Program-made: the position numbers and the translations under genes
Notes under the pieces: generated by a model
Told to the model about the DNA's origin: nothing
The model's database searches: none
The model's input: the letters and a program-made list of their open reading frames with translations, nothing else
Part shown: one piece after another, positions 12,859-22,107 of the stretch
Layout of the letters: each line of letters starts with the position of its first letter
Numbering within the stretch: the stretch's first letter is position 1
Source: JBBRCX01 sp038204465
GTDB lineage: Bacteria; Planctomycetota; Phycisphaerae; Tepidisphaerales; Tepidisphaeraceae
Length of the DNA: 25,394 nucleotides
Assembly (NCBI GenBank): GCA_038204465.1
Contig: JBBRCX010000067.1
Span: 1-25,394 of the forward strand
Direction: 5' to 3'

Positions 12859-14001
12859 ATGGCTTCGAAGAAACGTACCTATCAGAACCTTGGTCCGTTC
12901 ACCGATCTGGTGGCCGCGGCTCGGAAATCCCACGCGCTTTTCCCGGTCGTTAGAGCCGGACGAAAGGCGCAACGGGCATTCGTCGAAACGCTGGGCTTCA
13001 ATCCGCGCCCGGCCGAACCAATCGCGGCGCGCGTTGAAAGCAAGTGGCGGCGTGACGGGATCGCGGGCGAGCTGGTGAGCTGGTCGGTCGGTTATGGCCC
13101 GCGGACCGAAGCATGGCTGCTCCGGCCCGAGGGCGCCAGGGGGAGGCTGCCCGGGGTGCTGGCGCTGCACGACCATGGCGGATTCAAATACTTCGGCAAG
13201 GAGAAGATCGCGGATGGTCCCGGCGTGACCGCGTCGGTGTTGAAGGACTTTCGCGAGGCGTTTTACGGCGGGAAGGCGTTCGCCAACGAACTGGCGCTTC
13301 GGGGGTTTTGTGTTCTGGTGCCCGACACGTTCGGCTGGGGCAGCCGAAAGTTTCCGCTGGAGGTCATGGCGAAGAGCGTGTGGCGGAAGGTGGAATTGTT
13401 CGACGATCGCAACCCGGACCCGACGCCGGAACAGGCGAGCCGGTACAACGAGCTTTCGGCCGAGCATGAACACACGATGGAGAAATACTGCGCGGTTCTC
13501 GGCACGACTCTCAGTGGCCTCATCAGCTATGAGGACCGTGTGGCGGCTGCGTATCTGACGAGCCGCCCCGACGTGCAAGCGCAGGGCATCGGGTGCGTGG
13601 GCCTGTCGGGCGGCGGATTGCGGGCAACGCTGTTGCAGGCGACTTGTTCACAGATCCGGGCTGCGGTGGTGGTCGGGATGATGAGCACCTACGAAGGGCT
13701 TCTGGATCACAACATGTCGCACACCTGGGGGCTGTTCCCGCACGGCTGGTCGCGCCGCGGGGATTGGCCGGACGTGGCCGCCTGCCGCGCGCCCTCCCCG
13801 CTGATGGTGCAGTACGATCTGGAGGACCAGATCTTCAGCAGGGAAGGCATGCGCGCAGCCCACCGCCGGCTCCAGGCGCACTATCGGGCCGCGGGCAAGC
13901 CACGGAACTATGTCGGGCGCTTCTACCCGGGGTTGCACAAATTCGACCTCCAAATGCAGAAGGATGCGTTCGACTGGCTCGCGCGGCAACTGAAGGCTTG
14001 A
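12859..14001 (+). CDS. Alpha/beta hydrolase, dienelactone hydrolase/acetyl-xylan-esterase-like
   Basis: From ATG 12859 (MASKKRTYQNLGPFTDLV) the product is 380 residues. It has the alpha/beta-hydrolase core: PGVLALHDHGGFKYFGK (oxyanion loop, about 99-114), nucleophile elbow GLSGGG with Ser250, an acid residue in DLEDQIF (Asp323) and the catalytic His360 in YPGLHKF. The size and HDHGG loop point to the Abhydrolase_7/acetyl-xylan-esterase branch, which deacylates carbohydrates or other esters. The open frame extends upstream to 12730, but the extension has no conserved content. There is no signal peptide. It sits 83 bases before the PcRGLX-like gene in the same direction, suggesting joint action on acylated polysaccharide. 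Confidence 0.8.
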   Translation: MASKKRTYQNLGPFTDLVAAARKSHALFPVVRAGRKAQRAFVETLGFNPRPAEPIAARVESKWRRDGIAGELVSWSVGYGPRTEAWLLRPEGARGRLPGVLALHDHGGFKYFGKEKIADGPGVTASVLKDFREAFYGGKAFANELALRGFCVLVPDTFGWGSRKFPLEVMAKSVWRKVELFDDRNPDPTPEQASRYNELSAEHEHTMEKYCAVLGTTLSGLISYEDRVAAAYLTSRPDVQAQGIGCVGLSGGGLRATLLQATCSQIRAAVVVGMMSTYEGLLDHNMSHTWGLFPHGWSRRGDWPDVAACRAPSPLMVQYDLEDQIFSREGMRAAHRRLQAHYRAAGKPRNYVGRFYPGLHKFDLQMQKDAFDWLARQLKA

Positions 14002-14084
14002 GCACGCAGGAGCGGGCGTCGAAACTTGCAGACACTCGCTTCGCAACATGGAGTGCGACGCGGGACGAAGGATGAGGTTTACCT

Positions 14085-16976
14085 ATGACGAGAACGAAGG
14101 CGCAGGAATTCCTTCCTCTGCGGCAGTGGAAGAAGAAGCAAAACAACCCATTCGCCGCGCAGCAGGACATTCGAAACCTGCTCGCTATTCACCATCCCTG
14201 GGCGCCGAGCCAGGCGGGCGGTTTTGCGTCGTGGGAGACCACGGCAACTGTTCCTTCCGGTTGGCGGCCGGGCAGGCCGCTGTTCGTTTCCTTCTATCAG
14301 TCGGACAACTATTCGGGGCATTTTATCGAGCATGCCTGGATGGGCGCGCAGGTGTTCATCGGTCATCGGTTCAAACAATTGCTGGTGAATGGCCAGATCG
14401 TCTGGGACCAGGACGTGGCGGACGAGGAATTCTCGGGCTCGCACGAGAAGTGGTTCACAGGAGAGCCGTGTCGCTCGGGGCACCTCGACCCCTATCGGGT
14501 CGTCGACATCAGCAAGCACGTAAAAGACAAGATCACGCTGACATTTCGCGTGTTCGACAAGGTCGCCAGCACCACCAAACTCCCCGGCGACGCCTACAAG
14601 CGATTCTCGTGGAGCGCGTTTGATCCGGCCGTGGCGATCAAGAACTTCCAGACCTCGGTTTATTTCGGGGATGTTGCCCTGAGCTTGAACGATCGGCCGG
14701 TACGACCCCGGGAACGTGTCGTTTCCGCCAAACGAACAAGGGTCAGAGCATCCGCGATCCCGCGATCCGGGATTCCATTGGAACTGACCGCGACCGCCCC
14801 GCTCCCGTCGCTGGGATATCCGGTGCGATGCGGAGTGCCGCTTCCGAAGGGCAGCCTCAAACGAGGCGCGGCGGTTGCTTTGCGAGACCCGACGGGCGCG
14901 CCGCTGCCGGTGGTCATCACAGAACTCAGCCACTGGCCGGATGGGACTGTCCGATGGATCCTGTGCGAGTTCGTTGCGCAAGCAAAGGGCCGTTACCGAC
15001 TCGTGCCAGGCGCGACTTCCCCGCGGCCGAGGCGAGCAGTTCGCGTCGCGGAACGCAAGGGCGCGACGACGCTCAGCAATGGAAGTCTGACCCTGACGCT
15101 GGGACCGAATGTTGGAACCGGCGCGTGGGAGTGCATCTCGCGCGACGCGGGCGGGCTCGACGTCGGCGCGCTTGATTTTTCGGTCAAGCTGAACCGGGTT
15201 GGTTGGCGCGACCATTTCACGGCGCGGCGGCAGCGCATCGTCATCGAGCGGTCCGATCCGCTTCTTGCGGTCGTGCGGGTTGAAGGCGAGATGCTGGATG
15301 AGAAGAAGCAGCGCTTTGGTTCCTGGCGCGCCCGCATCCAGATCTGGGCGGGACTTCCCTACATTCTTTTGGACTGGACGCTGGTCAATGAGTCGGAACA
15401 GGCGATGGCCATGCTGCTGGACTGGTCGGCGCGCCTGGCTCTGCCGGATCTGCAAGGCGCATCGGTGGACTTCGGGCCGTTTGAAAAGGGATTCGACGAC
15501 GACGATCTGGCTATGAGGGGCGTGGGCCATAAGGGCACGGTAGAGAAAGTTCGGGCGATTCCGCTTCACAAGGATTCGGAATTGAGCGTCCGCCAGGAAC
15601 GAGCGGACCAGGGACGCATCTATCGAAACACGTCCTGGGTTGCCACGACGCAGCAAGCGGCAGGGTTCGTGAATGTGCAACATCCGAGCGGCGGCGTGGC
15701 CGGCGCGATGCGCTGGTTCGCGGAAGAGTTTCCAAAAGGAATGGTGGTTCGCCCCAACCTTCTCGCCCTGGCGACGCTTGCGGAAAATGAAGATGCCCTG
15801 GCCTGGTCGCACGATCGCCCTTTCGTTCGCATGGGGCGCGGCGAGGCCAAGCGGCAGACGTTTGGCCTGTATCTTCACGATGGGAAGCTCTCGGCCGCGG
15901 AAGCGGAGCGATTCAACGCCTGCGTTCAAGACGCGCCGCGTCTTTTTGATCGATCGTGGTTCATTTCCTCCGGCGCGCTGGAAACGGGTCCGCGACGCGA
16001 TGCAAAAAAACTCAGGGGATGGGCGAAGACCGTCACTCCCATTATCGAACGAACGGGGATCGGGGCGCCGCGCCTGGGTCACCGCGAATACTGGGACACC
16101 GCTTGGAGCAACGACTACCGCGGGCGAACGCATCAGGGACTGATCCAGTATGTCGAAACCGCCGACCCGCGATGGCTGCGCTATTTCGATGCGGCGTGCA
16201 CGCATAATCGCGACGTGGACATCATCCACTTTTGTCCGGAACATCCCGACTGGGTGGGGGCGAACCATTCCTTCGGCGAGGACCACACCTCATGCGGGCC
16301 GATGGGGAACATCGGCTCCAACTGCGATGGGATGCTCGATCATTATCTGATGACCGGCGATCCCGATAGTTTTCAGGCAGCCAGAGGACTGGCGGAACGC
16401 CTGTTGAGCTGTCAGGTATGGTCGCGCTGCGCGCGGGAGACGGGCTGGCCGCTGTCACAGTTGGTGCGATGGTACGACCAGACGCACGACCCCCGCTTCC
16501 TGCGCAAGGCGAAGGAATTCATGACAGCCATCTACGCCTACGTGGAGAGCCGGCGTGGTGTATTTGCGGAGCAGCACGGGGCGTGGAACTACCGCGGAAT
16601 CACCGGCTTCATGACCGGATACCTGGCATTCGGGGTCATTCGCTATCATCAATTGACAGGGGATCCGAAGGTCTTGACGCTGCTCGGCAAACTTGCCTTC
16701 GGGCTGTTCGCGGAATCTCGCGCGAGCAAGGGGCGCTTCCGATACAGCCCGTTCCCGGAGAACAACTTTCCGCACGAAGGCTTTCGGCTTGCGAATGGTC
16801 TAATCGGCGGTCTCGCCGGTTATCTCTTTTTTGAGACGGGCGAGCGGCAATACGCGGACTGGGCAAAGGAATGCCATGATGCGGTTCTGGAAAAGTCAAA
16901 GGATCAGCAGATCACCATGGATATGCTGCCGCTTGCGGGGTGGATGCTTCATGCGGTAGTGGAGCGGAAGAGCTGA
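14085..16976 (+). CDS. PcRGLX/YetA-like protein (putative exo-rhamnogalacturonan lyase family)
   Basis: The 963-residue protein starts at ATG 14085 after AAGGATGAGG (14067-14076). Its layout matches the PcRGLX-like family: an N-terminal beta-sandwich (about 60-220, with FSWSAFDPAVAIKNFQTSVYF), a RIFT-type barrel beginning near residue 230 (PLPSLGYPVRCGVPLPKGSL ... WPDGTVRWILCEF), a central beta region, and a C-terminal alpha/alpha toroid (about 640-963; for example HREYWDTAWSNDYRGRTHQG and CPEHPDWVGANHSFGEDHTS, YLMTGDPDSFQAA, PLSQLVRWYDQTHDPRF). Characterised members (PL26) cleave rhamnogalacturonan I from the end by beta-elimination; many planctomycete paralogs have unknown substrates. There is no signal peptide, so an internal location is suggested. 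Confidence 0.78.
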   Translation: MTRTKAQEFLPLRQWKKKQNNPFAAQQDIRNLLAIHHPWAPSQAGGFASWETTATVPSGWRPGRPLFVSFYQSDNYSGHFIEHAWMGAQVFIGHRFKQLLVNGQIVWDQDVADEEFSGSHEKWFTGEPCRSGHLDPYRVVDISKHVKDKITLTFRVFDKVASTTKLPGDAYKRFSWSAFDPAVAIKNFQTSVYFGDVALSLNDRPVRPRERVVSAKRTRVRASAIPRSGIPLELTATAPLPSLGYPVRCGVPLPKGSLKRGAAVALRDPTGAPLPVVITELSHWPDGTVRWILCEFVAQAKGRYRLVPGATSPRPRRAVRVAERKGATTLSNGSLTLTLGPNVGTGAWECISRDAGGLDVGALDFSVKLNRVGWRDHFTARRQRIVIERSDPLLAVVRVEGEMLDEKKQRFGSWRARIQIWAGLPYILLDWTLVNESEQAMAMLLDWSARLALPDLQGASVDFGPFEKGFDDDDLAMRGVGHKGTVEKVRAIPLHKDSELSVRQERADQGRIYRNTSWVATTQQAAGFVNVQHPSGGVAGAMRWFAEEFPKGMVVRPNLLALATLAENEDALAWSHDRPFVRMGRGEAKRQTFGLYLHDGKLSAAEAERFNACVQDAPRLFDRSWFISSGALETGPRRDAKKLRGWAKTVTPIIERTGIGAPRLGHREYWDTAWSNDYRGRTHQGLIQYVETADPRWLRYFDAACTHNRDVDIIHFCPEHPDWVGANHSFGEDHTSCGPMGNIGSNCDGMLDHYLMTGDPDSFQAARGLAERLLSCQVWSRCARETGWPLSQLVRWYDQTHDPRFLRKAKEFMTAIYAYVESRRGVFAEQHGAWNYRGITGFMTGYLAFGVIRYHQLTGDPKVLTLLGKLAFGLFAESRASKGRFRYSPFPENNFPHEGFRLANGLIGGLAGYLFFETGERQYADWAKECHDAVLEKSKDQQITMDMLPLAGWMLHAVVERKS

Positions 16977-17063
16977 CGGTTGCGGCGGATTTCGTGGTGG
17001 TTCGGAAAGCCTCGCGGACGACCGCGGCGCGCGAAGAACCGGCGGAGAATTCGCGGAGGAGCG

Positions 17064-17480
17064 ATGGCCCTGGCATTAGTGGTGACGCTGGAGAAGGAGT
17101 TGCCCGAGGAAGCGGCGGCGTACGCGAAAGCCGGCGCGGGCAAGGCGCTGGCGCGCGAGTCGGAGCGGCTCGACAGTGCCGCCCGCCGCTGCAGCGTGAC
17201 CGCGCTGACCTCGATGTTGTCGGAAAGCCAGGCGGCGCTGGTCGCCCAACTCGAGGCGGACGGCTTCGATCCCTCGAAGATGCGCCTGCCCCCCGAGCAG
17301 TGGTTCCCCGCCGCCGACGGGCTGAAGACGGTGCGCGGGCTGGCGGAGCACGTGAGCGCAAACCTGAACGACTTCAAGCAACCGAACCCCATCCTGCGCG
17401 ATTTGAAGGCGGCGGAGACGCTGCTCGCTGCGGCGGAGGTTGCGGGCGTCAGGTTTCACTTCACGAAGACGACATTGTGA
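17064..17480 (+). CDS. Small hypothetical protein
   Basis: ATG 17064 follows GGAGGA (17055-17060); this is preferred over the in-frame start at 16980, whose extra residues are Arg-rich and featureless. The 138-residue product, MALALVVTLEKELPEEAAA, continues with a helical N-terminal half (GKALARESERLDSAARRCSV), a middle segment FDPSKMRLPPEQWFPAADGL and a helical C-terminal part ending VRFHFTKTTL. I have seen short proteins of this kind (MxLALVxxxEKE start, a P.EQWFPA.DGL segment) as unnamed hypotheticals; function unknown. Confidence 0.72.
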   Translation: MALALVVTLEKELPEEAAAYAKAGAGKALARESERLDSAARRCSVTALTSMLSESQAALVAQLEADGFDPSKMRLPPEQWFPAADGLKTVRGLAEHVSANLNDFKQPNPILRDLKAAETLLAAAEVAGVRFHFTKTTL

Positions 17481-17711
17481 GTCGAAGCATCCGGCTCGTC
17501 GCCCCTCTGGCGAGCCCGGTGTGGCCAACCGCGTTCTGCAGCGATCCGCAGCCCTACCATGTCACGTCAGCGCGATGGTTAGTCTAAACTGGCGGAACAG
17601 ATTCTTCGCAAGGGCGGCGTGCGTGGGCATTTTGCCAGAAGCGCTTTCGTGCCCGATGATCGTTGGGCAGATGGGCTGCACAGGTCCTCGTGCGAACTGA
17701 TGGAGAAGCTT

Positions 17712-19172
17712 ATGTCGAAGACGTTATTCGCCGGCGCTTCGCGGCGGGTGATCAATCCGTTGCTGGGGACGGGGAAGGCCGGGCTGCGGCTGTTTGGGGA
17801 TCCGATTCAGGCGATCGAGAGCGACCTGACCGCGAGCGCGGTGGTGCTGGGGAACGGAGAGACGAAGCTGGTCGTTCTCGCGGTGGATCTGTGCGTGATG
17901 AGCATGCGCGAGGCGGGTGGGCTGCGCGCCGCGGTCGCGGAGGCGCTGGGTGTTCCGGTGGCACAGGTGATGCTGAACCTGAGCCACAATCACAGCTCGC
18001 CGACGTTGCCGGAGTTCATGGCAATGTGCGATTCGCCGGAGGAGGCGGCGCTCAAGCAGCGGTACGCGAAAGACCTGGAGCACTGGCTGGTGGAGGCCGC
18101 GGTGGAGGCGGACGGGCGGCTGCAGCCGGCCCGCGTGGGGACGGGCTGGGGCGAAAGCTTTATTGGCGTCTACCGGCGCGAGGTGCGCGACGGGCAGGAT
18201 GTGTTGGGGGAGGTGCCGGGGCATGCGATCGATCCGTCCGTTGGCGTGATCCGCGTGGATGACCTGGAGGGGCGACCGATCGCGATCCTGTTCCGCTACT
18301 CGTGTCATCCGGTGACCGTCGGGGGCCGCTCGATGGTGGCTTCGACGGATTTCCCCGGCCCGGCGCGCGAGGTCCTCGAGCGCTGCCTGGGCGGAATGGC
18401 GGTGTTCCTGCAGGGCTGCGGGGGAAACATCAACCCGGCCGTCGGGATCGGGTATGAGATCGACTGCCGCGACACCAAGCAGCGCGTCGGAACGGCGCTG
18501 GGCGGCGAGGCGCTGAAGGTGGCGGCGGGGATTCGGACGAACCTTCGGCCGGGGAAGCGCAAGCCGCTGGGGAGCATTCAGAACATCCTGTTCACGCCAT
18601 GGGAGCCCGTCACCGGCGACACGTGCACGTACCTTGGCGCCGTCGAGGAGATCGTGCCGCTGGAGTTTGGTGAGCTGCCTTCGCTGAAGGAGGCCGAGGC
18701 AATCCGGGCACACTGGCTCAAGACGCTCGAGGAGCGCCGCGGCCGGGGGACGCAGGAGTGGGAAATCCGGTTCGCGCAGAAGTACCTGGACTGGAGCGGC
18801 GTGCTCGCGGAGGCGGTGAAGCATGGTCACCCGACGTGCGATTTGAACCTTCAGGTGCTGCGCGTGAATGACATCGTGATTGCCGGGATGAACGTGGAGA
18901 CATTTTTTCAGACCGGGCTCGAGATCAAGGCGAAGTCGGGAATCGCCGACGCGTTTGTGCTGGGATATTCCAACGGGTTGGTGTCCTATCTGCCGCGGGC
19001 CCAGGATTATCCGGAGGGTGGGTGGAGGCTGGATGGGAGCTACGCCGTGCCGGATCTGATGGCGCAGGCGTTCCGGCTGCCCGTTGCGCTGCGTACGGAT
19101 TCGGAGCGGCGGGCGGTGGAGGCGACGGTGAGGTTGATGAAGAAGGTTGGTGGTTCGGTGACAGCGGGCTAA
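17712..19172 (+). CDS. Neutral/alkaline ceramidase-like hydrolase
   Basis: From ATG 17712 (MSKTLFAGASRRVINPLLG), with GGAGA seven bases upstream, the product is 486 residues. It shows the neutral ceramidase signatures: GASRRVINPLLG-type N-terminal strand, LNLSHNHSSP (His92 and His94), FRYSCHPVT (about 194-202) and FLQGCGGNINP (about 232-242), which build the zinc-dependent active site in that family. It is shorter than secreted ceramidases (about 650-700 residues) and lacks their C-terminal immunoglobulin-like domain and any signal peptide. Short members are common in Planctomycetes and Verrucomicrobia and their substrate is not known, so ceramide hydrolysis is only a default reading. Confidence 0.82.
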   Translation: MSKTLFAGASRRVINPLLGTGKAGLRLFGDPIQAIESDLTASAVVLGNGETKLVVLAVDLCVMSMREAGGLRAAVAEALGVPVAQVMLNLSHNHSSPTLPEFMAMCDSPEEAALKQRYAKDLEHWLVEAAVEADGRLQPARVGTGWGESFIGVYRREVRDGQDVLGEVPGHAIDPSVGVIRVDDLEGRPIAILFRYSCHPVTVGGRSMVASTDFPGPAREVLERCLGGMAVFLQGCGGNINPAVGIGYEIDCRDTKQRVGTALGGEALKVAAGIRTNLRPGKRKPLGSIQNILFTPWEPVTGDTCTYLGAVEEIVPLEFGELPSLKEAEAIRAHWLKTLEERRGRGTQEWEIRFAQKYLDWSGVLAEAVKHGHPTCDLNLQVLRVNDIVIAGMNVETFFQTGLEIKAKSGIADAFVLGYSNGLVSYLPRAQDYPEGGWRLDGSYAVPDLMAQAFRLPVALRTDSERRAVEATVRLMKKVGGSVTAG

Positions 19173-19252
19173 GCGGATTAGCCAGAGGCAAGTAAACGGC
19201 GTTGGGTTCCTCACCCGCGCGAGTCGGTATCGCCTAAGTACGTGGAGATCAC

Positions 19253-20449
19253 GTGACCGTCGAGCAAACCGAGATGATCCCGCGACTTTTGCTCGGACGG
19301 TCGTTCGTCGAGGCCGGGCGCTGGGAAGACGCGGAGCGGGCGCTTCAAGACGCAGAAACGGAATATGTGCTGGCCCACGACGGGCTGCGAAATATGAACG
19401 CTCGGATGCAGGATGAGATTTACAAGCGATACGGACGTCAGATCGGCGATCGGGTCGGCGATGCGGTTTATGATCAGATGACCGAGTGGTGTCTCATCGG
19501 GGCGACAGCCCGCCCCTTCCGCGCCCACGTGCAGGCGATCGCGATGCTGTGGCATTGGCACCGCACGCCCTTCCGCATGAGCGAAGATCGTGAAAAGATA
19601 ACCTTTTCGCTGGAGCCGTGCGGTTCCGGCGGCCGGTTGATCAATGAAGGCGTCTATGAATCGACGTCGCGCCCGCTAACGATACTCGAGGAAGCTTCGG
19701 CGGCGACTTTTTCCCAACCCCATTTTCCGAGTTGGTGCACCCATTGCGCTTTCTCGAATCGCGCCTTCCTTCGCCGCGGCCTCGCGCATTTCATCATCGA
19801 GGGATGGACCCCCCAGCGGCGTGGCGGGGCCTGCGTGGCCCACGCGTACAAGCGACTCTCCTTCATCCCCCCCTCGGCCGCCGAACGAGTGGGCCAGCAG
19901 GTTCTCGATGAGCCAGAAGTTGCAGAACAGGTATTCAGCGCCGCGGAGCTCTTTGAGCTCGCTCGGCCGGCGGTGCAACGGATCGTTGAGGCAATACGAG
20001 ACGCCAATGCGCGGGCGGCAATCGACCTCATCGACCAAAGCTGGCAGGCCTGGCTGGGGCTGCATCATGCGTACCGATGCTGGTATCCCTTCTTCTATCA
20101 AGCCTGTGCATCAGAGTTCGGCGAGGCCGCGTGCGACCAACTGCTGCAGGAGTCGGCCTGGGAACTGATCGCCCCGGCTCTGAAAGAAAAGCCCGACGCG
20201 CAGACGTGGCTGAGATTCTGGCGGAGTCATGGCGAACGCGTCACCGTCGATCACAGCTCGCCGCTACCTGTCTTCGTCATCGACCAGGCGGCTATCGTGC
20301 ATCCGGCGCTGGGCCAGCTAATCAGGATGCGATATGCGCAGCGACTCGCTGAATCAATAACGCTCGGTGCAGTTCGCAACGGCTATGAGCAGCAGTTCGG
20401 CGTGCTTGCAGCGGTCGGCGATACGTTCCACCACCGCCTCCCGGCGTAG
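19253..20449 (+). CDS. Unknown protein with PCGSGG and CxxC motifs
   Basis: The 398-residue protein starts at GTG 19253, with GGAG nine bases upstream. It is mostly alpha-helical. Its notable features are EPCGSGGRLINEGVY (Cys123), PSWCTHCAFSNRAFLRR (Cys162, Cys165) and CVAHAYKR (Cys194, His197), together with H101/H103 in WHWHR. The spacing suggests a metal- or cofactor-binding centre. The combination of PCGSGGRL with a later CxHC motif recurs in a group of uncharacterised bacterial proteins I recall from catabolic gene clusters, but no reaction is known to me. No signal peptide or membrane segment is seen. Confidence 0.72.
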   Translation: MTVEQTEMIPRLLLGRSFVEAGRWEDAERALQDAETEYVLAHDGLRNMNARMQDEIYKRYGRQIGDRVGDAVYDQMTEWCLIGATARPFRAHVQAIAMLWHWHRTPFRMSEDREKITFSLEPCGSGGRLINEGVYESTSRPLTILEEASAATFSQPHFPSWCTHCAFSNRAFLRRGLAHFIIEGWTPQRRGGACVAHAYKRLSFIPPSAAERVGQQVLDEPEVAEQVFSAAELFELARPAVQRIVEAIRDANARAAIDLIDQSWQAWLGLHHAYRCWYPFFYQACASEFGEAACDQLLQESAWELIAPALKEKPDAQTWLRFWRSHGERVTVDHSSPLPVFVIDQAAIVHPALGQLIRMRYAQRLAESITLGAVRNGYEQQFGVLAAVGDTFHHRLPA

Positions 20450-20558
20450 ATTTGCGTCGCCGTCGGCGTCCCCGTCATGTACACATCGGGTGTGGCATGT
20501 CGTGAGCCTCACGGTTACCGTTACTCCAAAAGCTCATTTCGATTCATTCGGGGTGCTC

Positions 20559-21899
20559 ATGCCAAAGCTATTTCAATGGGTTAGATCGGTCTCCGATCGT
20601 GTCTTCGACCCAAAGAAGGAAGAACGAATCGCCTACCTGGCAAAGGAAGTCGAGCAACAGTTATTCCGCGATCGCAATCGGTTCAACCTGGATCAGACGC
20701 TGACCTCTCTCGGGGTCGAACCCGAGGATGCGCAAGCAATCGCCGAAAGGGTGTTCCGTCTCTCACTCGAGAGGGTCTGGTTGGACCTGGTGGCGACAGA
20801 GAACGAGCGTAAAGCCCTCGACTTCGTTGGTCGGTCACTTGGATTGAAAGGGCCAGAGCAACAAAGACTTGAACGCACGCTCGGTCTGGAGAAATTCGGC
20901 GACTGCCTACGTGACAGCGTCAAATGTAGAACTTTTGAAGAGCACGATCGCGCGAAGTTGACGAAAGTGGCGGGGATCGCGGGCGAGTCGACACGATCGC
21001 TGATATCGCGACTGTTCGCAAGGGAGGCAGATCAGATCCTGCGCAGCATCTTCTGGCAGGCCCTTAGCTCGGGAACCTTGGACGAGGCGATCTGGAATTA
21101 TTTCATTCAGACAATCGAATTCTTTGGACGCGGAGCGAGCGGTGTTTACAAGGGGTACGATGCGGACTGCGAGCAAGTCGTCAACGGCGTCCTGGCCCAT
21201 GCGTGGGCTGATCAGGAGATCAGCGCAGAAGAAGGACAAAAACTTCGCGATCTGCTTTCGATTCTCGGGGTCAGCGATGGGTGTCGCGAGCAAGTGCTTG
21301 CTCAGCTGGCCCAGCTGGAAGAGATGACTCAAATCAATGCGGGGCAACTGCCAAGCATTGCGTGCTCAAGTTTATCTTTGCGTGCCGGCGAGATCCTCCA
21401 CTTCCAGGGGCAAGCGGTTTGGGGCCAGATCCGTCAATTGCGCTCCGGCCCTCAGATTCTGGAGCACGCCGGCGTGCTGACGATCACTGACTGCCGCACC
21501 ATCTTCGAATCTCCTGTTAAAACCCATTTCATCAATCACCAGCAGGTGGCCGCGCTGATTCCAACGCATGCCGGATTTGAAATCCGCACCAACGGGAAAG
21601 GCGCTGGACAGTACCGGCTGGGTGACATCGCGCGCGGCTACGCCGTGTATCGGGTGGCCGTGCGCAAAGCCAACCAGACGATCGTCGATCAGGCGGAACT
21701 TCAGTCAGCGCGTCACATCCCACGCGACGTGCGACAGCGGGTTTTTCAGCGGTGCGGAGGTCAATGTGTGGAGTGCGGCGCGCGGGATTATCTCGAGTTT
21801 GATCACGTGATCCCCGTGGCAAGAGGCGGCAGCAACAGCGACAACAACATTCAGCTCCTGTGCCGCCGGTGCAACTCAAAGAAGAGCGACTTTATCTAG
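20559..21899 (+). CDS. TerB-like / PH-like / HNH endonuclease fusion
   Basis: From ATG 20559 (MPKLFQWVRSVSDRVFD) the product is 446 residues; the open frame upstream to 20367 overlaps the previous gene and has no conserved content. Residues about 60-255 form helical units that resemble TerB domains (for example NGVLAHAWADQEISAEEGQK, then LLSILGVSD). Residues about 262-365 look like a bacterial PH-type beta domain (SLSLRAGEILHFQGQAVWGQ ... HAGVLTITDCRTIF). Residues 385-446 are an HNH nuclease: PRDVRQRVFQRCGGQCVECG (C403, C406), EFDHVIPVARGG (Asp415, His416), DNNIQLLCRRCNSKKSD (Asn430, C435, C438). The end of the protein coincides with the nuclease. TerB and HNH domains recur in stress and phage-defence proteins, so a defence role is plausible. 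It is not next to a recognisable modification or signalling gene. Confidence 0.8.
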   Translation: MPKLFQWVRSVSDRVFDPKKEERIAYLAKEVEQQLFRDRNRFNLDQTLTSLGVEPEDAQAIAERVFRLSLERVWLDLVATENERKALDFVGRSLGLKGPEQQRLERTLGLEKFGDCLRDSVKCRTFEEHDRAKLTKVAGIAGESTRSLISRLFAREADQILRSIFWQALSSGTLDEAIWNYFIQTIEFFGRGASGVYKGYDADCEQVVNGVLAHAWADQEISAEEGQKLRDLLSILGVSDGCREQVLAQLAQLEEMTQINAGQLPSIACSSLSLRAGEILHFQGQAVWGQIRQLRSGPQILEHAGVLTITDCRTIFESPVKTHFINHQQVAALIPTHAGFEIRTNGKGAGQYRLGDIARGYAVYRVAVRKANQTIVDQAELQSARHIPRDVRQRVFQRCGGQCVECGARDYLEFDHVIPVARGGSNSDNNIQLLCRRCNSKKSDFI

Positions 21900-22107
21900 G
21901 TTTCCCCCGCGCGAGTCGCTTGTCCGATCACCCTGAAGGCATCGCCGCGTCCCTCCGCTACCAACCGGTAGCCTGCGCAAGGTTTAAGCCGTTTGAGGGT
22001 GGCACCGGCGGAAGGGGGCGGCTGAAAAGCCAAACAGACTGCGCCGGCGGGAAGCGGCCGTTGGCAGAATTTTCAGGCGCAGACATGCGGCGAACCCCCC
22101 CTACACA

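Noticed and set aside
14079..16286. 735-codon minus frame antisense to the PcRGLX-like gene
   Set aside because: A composition effect of a GC-rich gene; the plus frame has a start, ribosome site and full family layout.
17724..19214. 496-codon minus frame antisense to the ceramidase-like gene
   Set aside because: His/Arg/Pro-rich shadow; the plus strand carries the ceramidase motifs.
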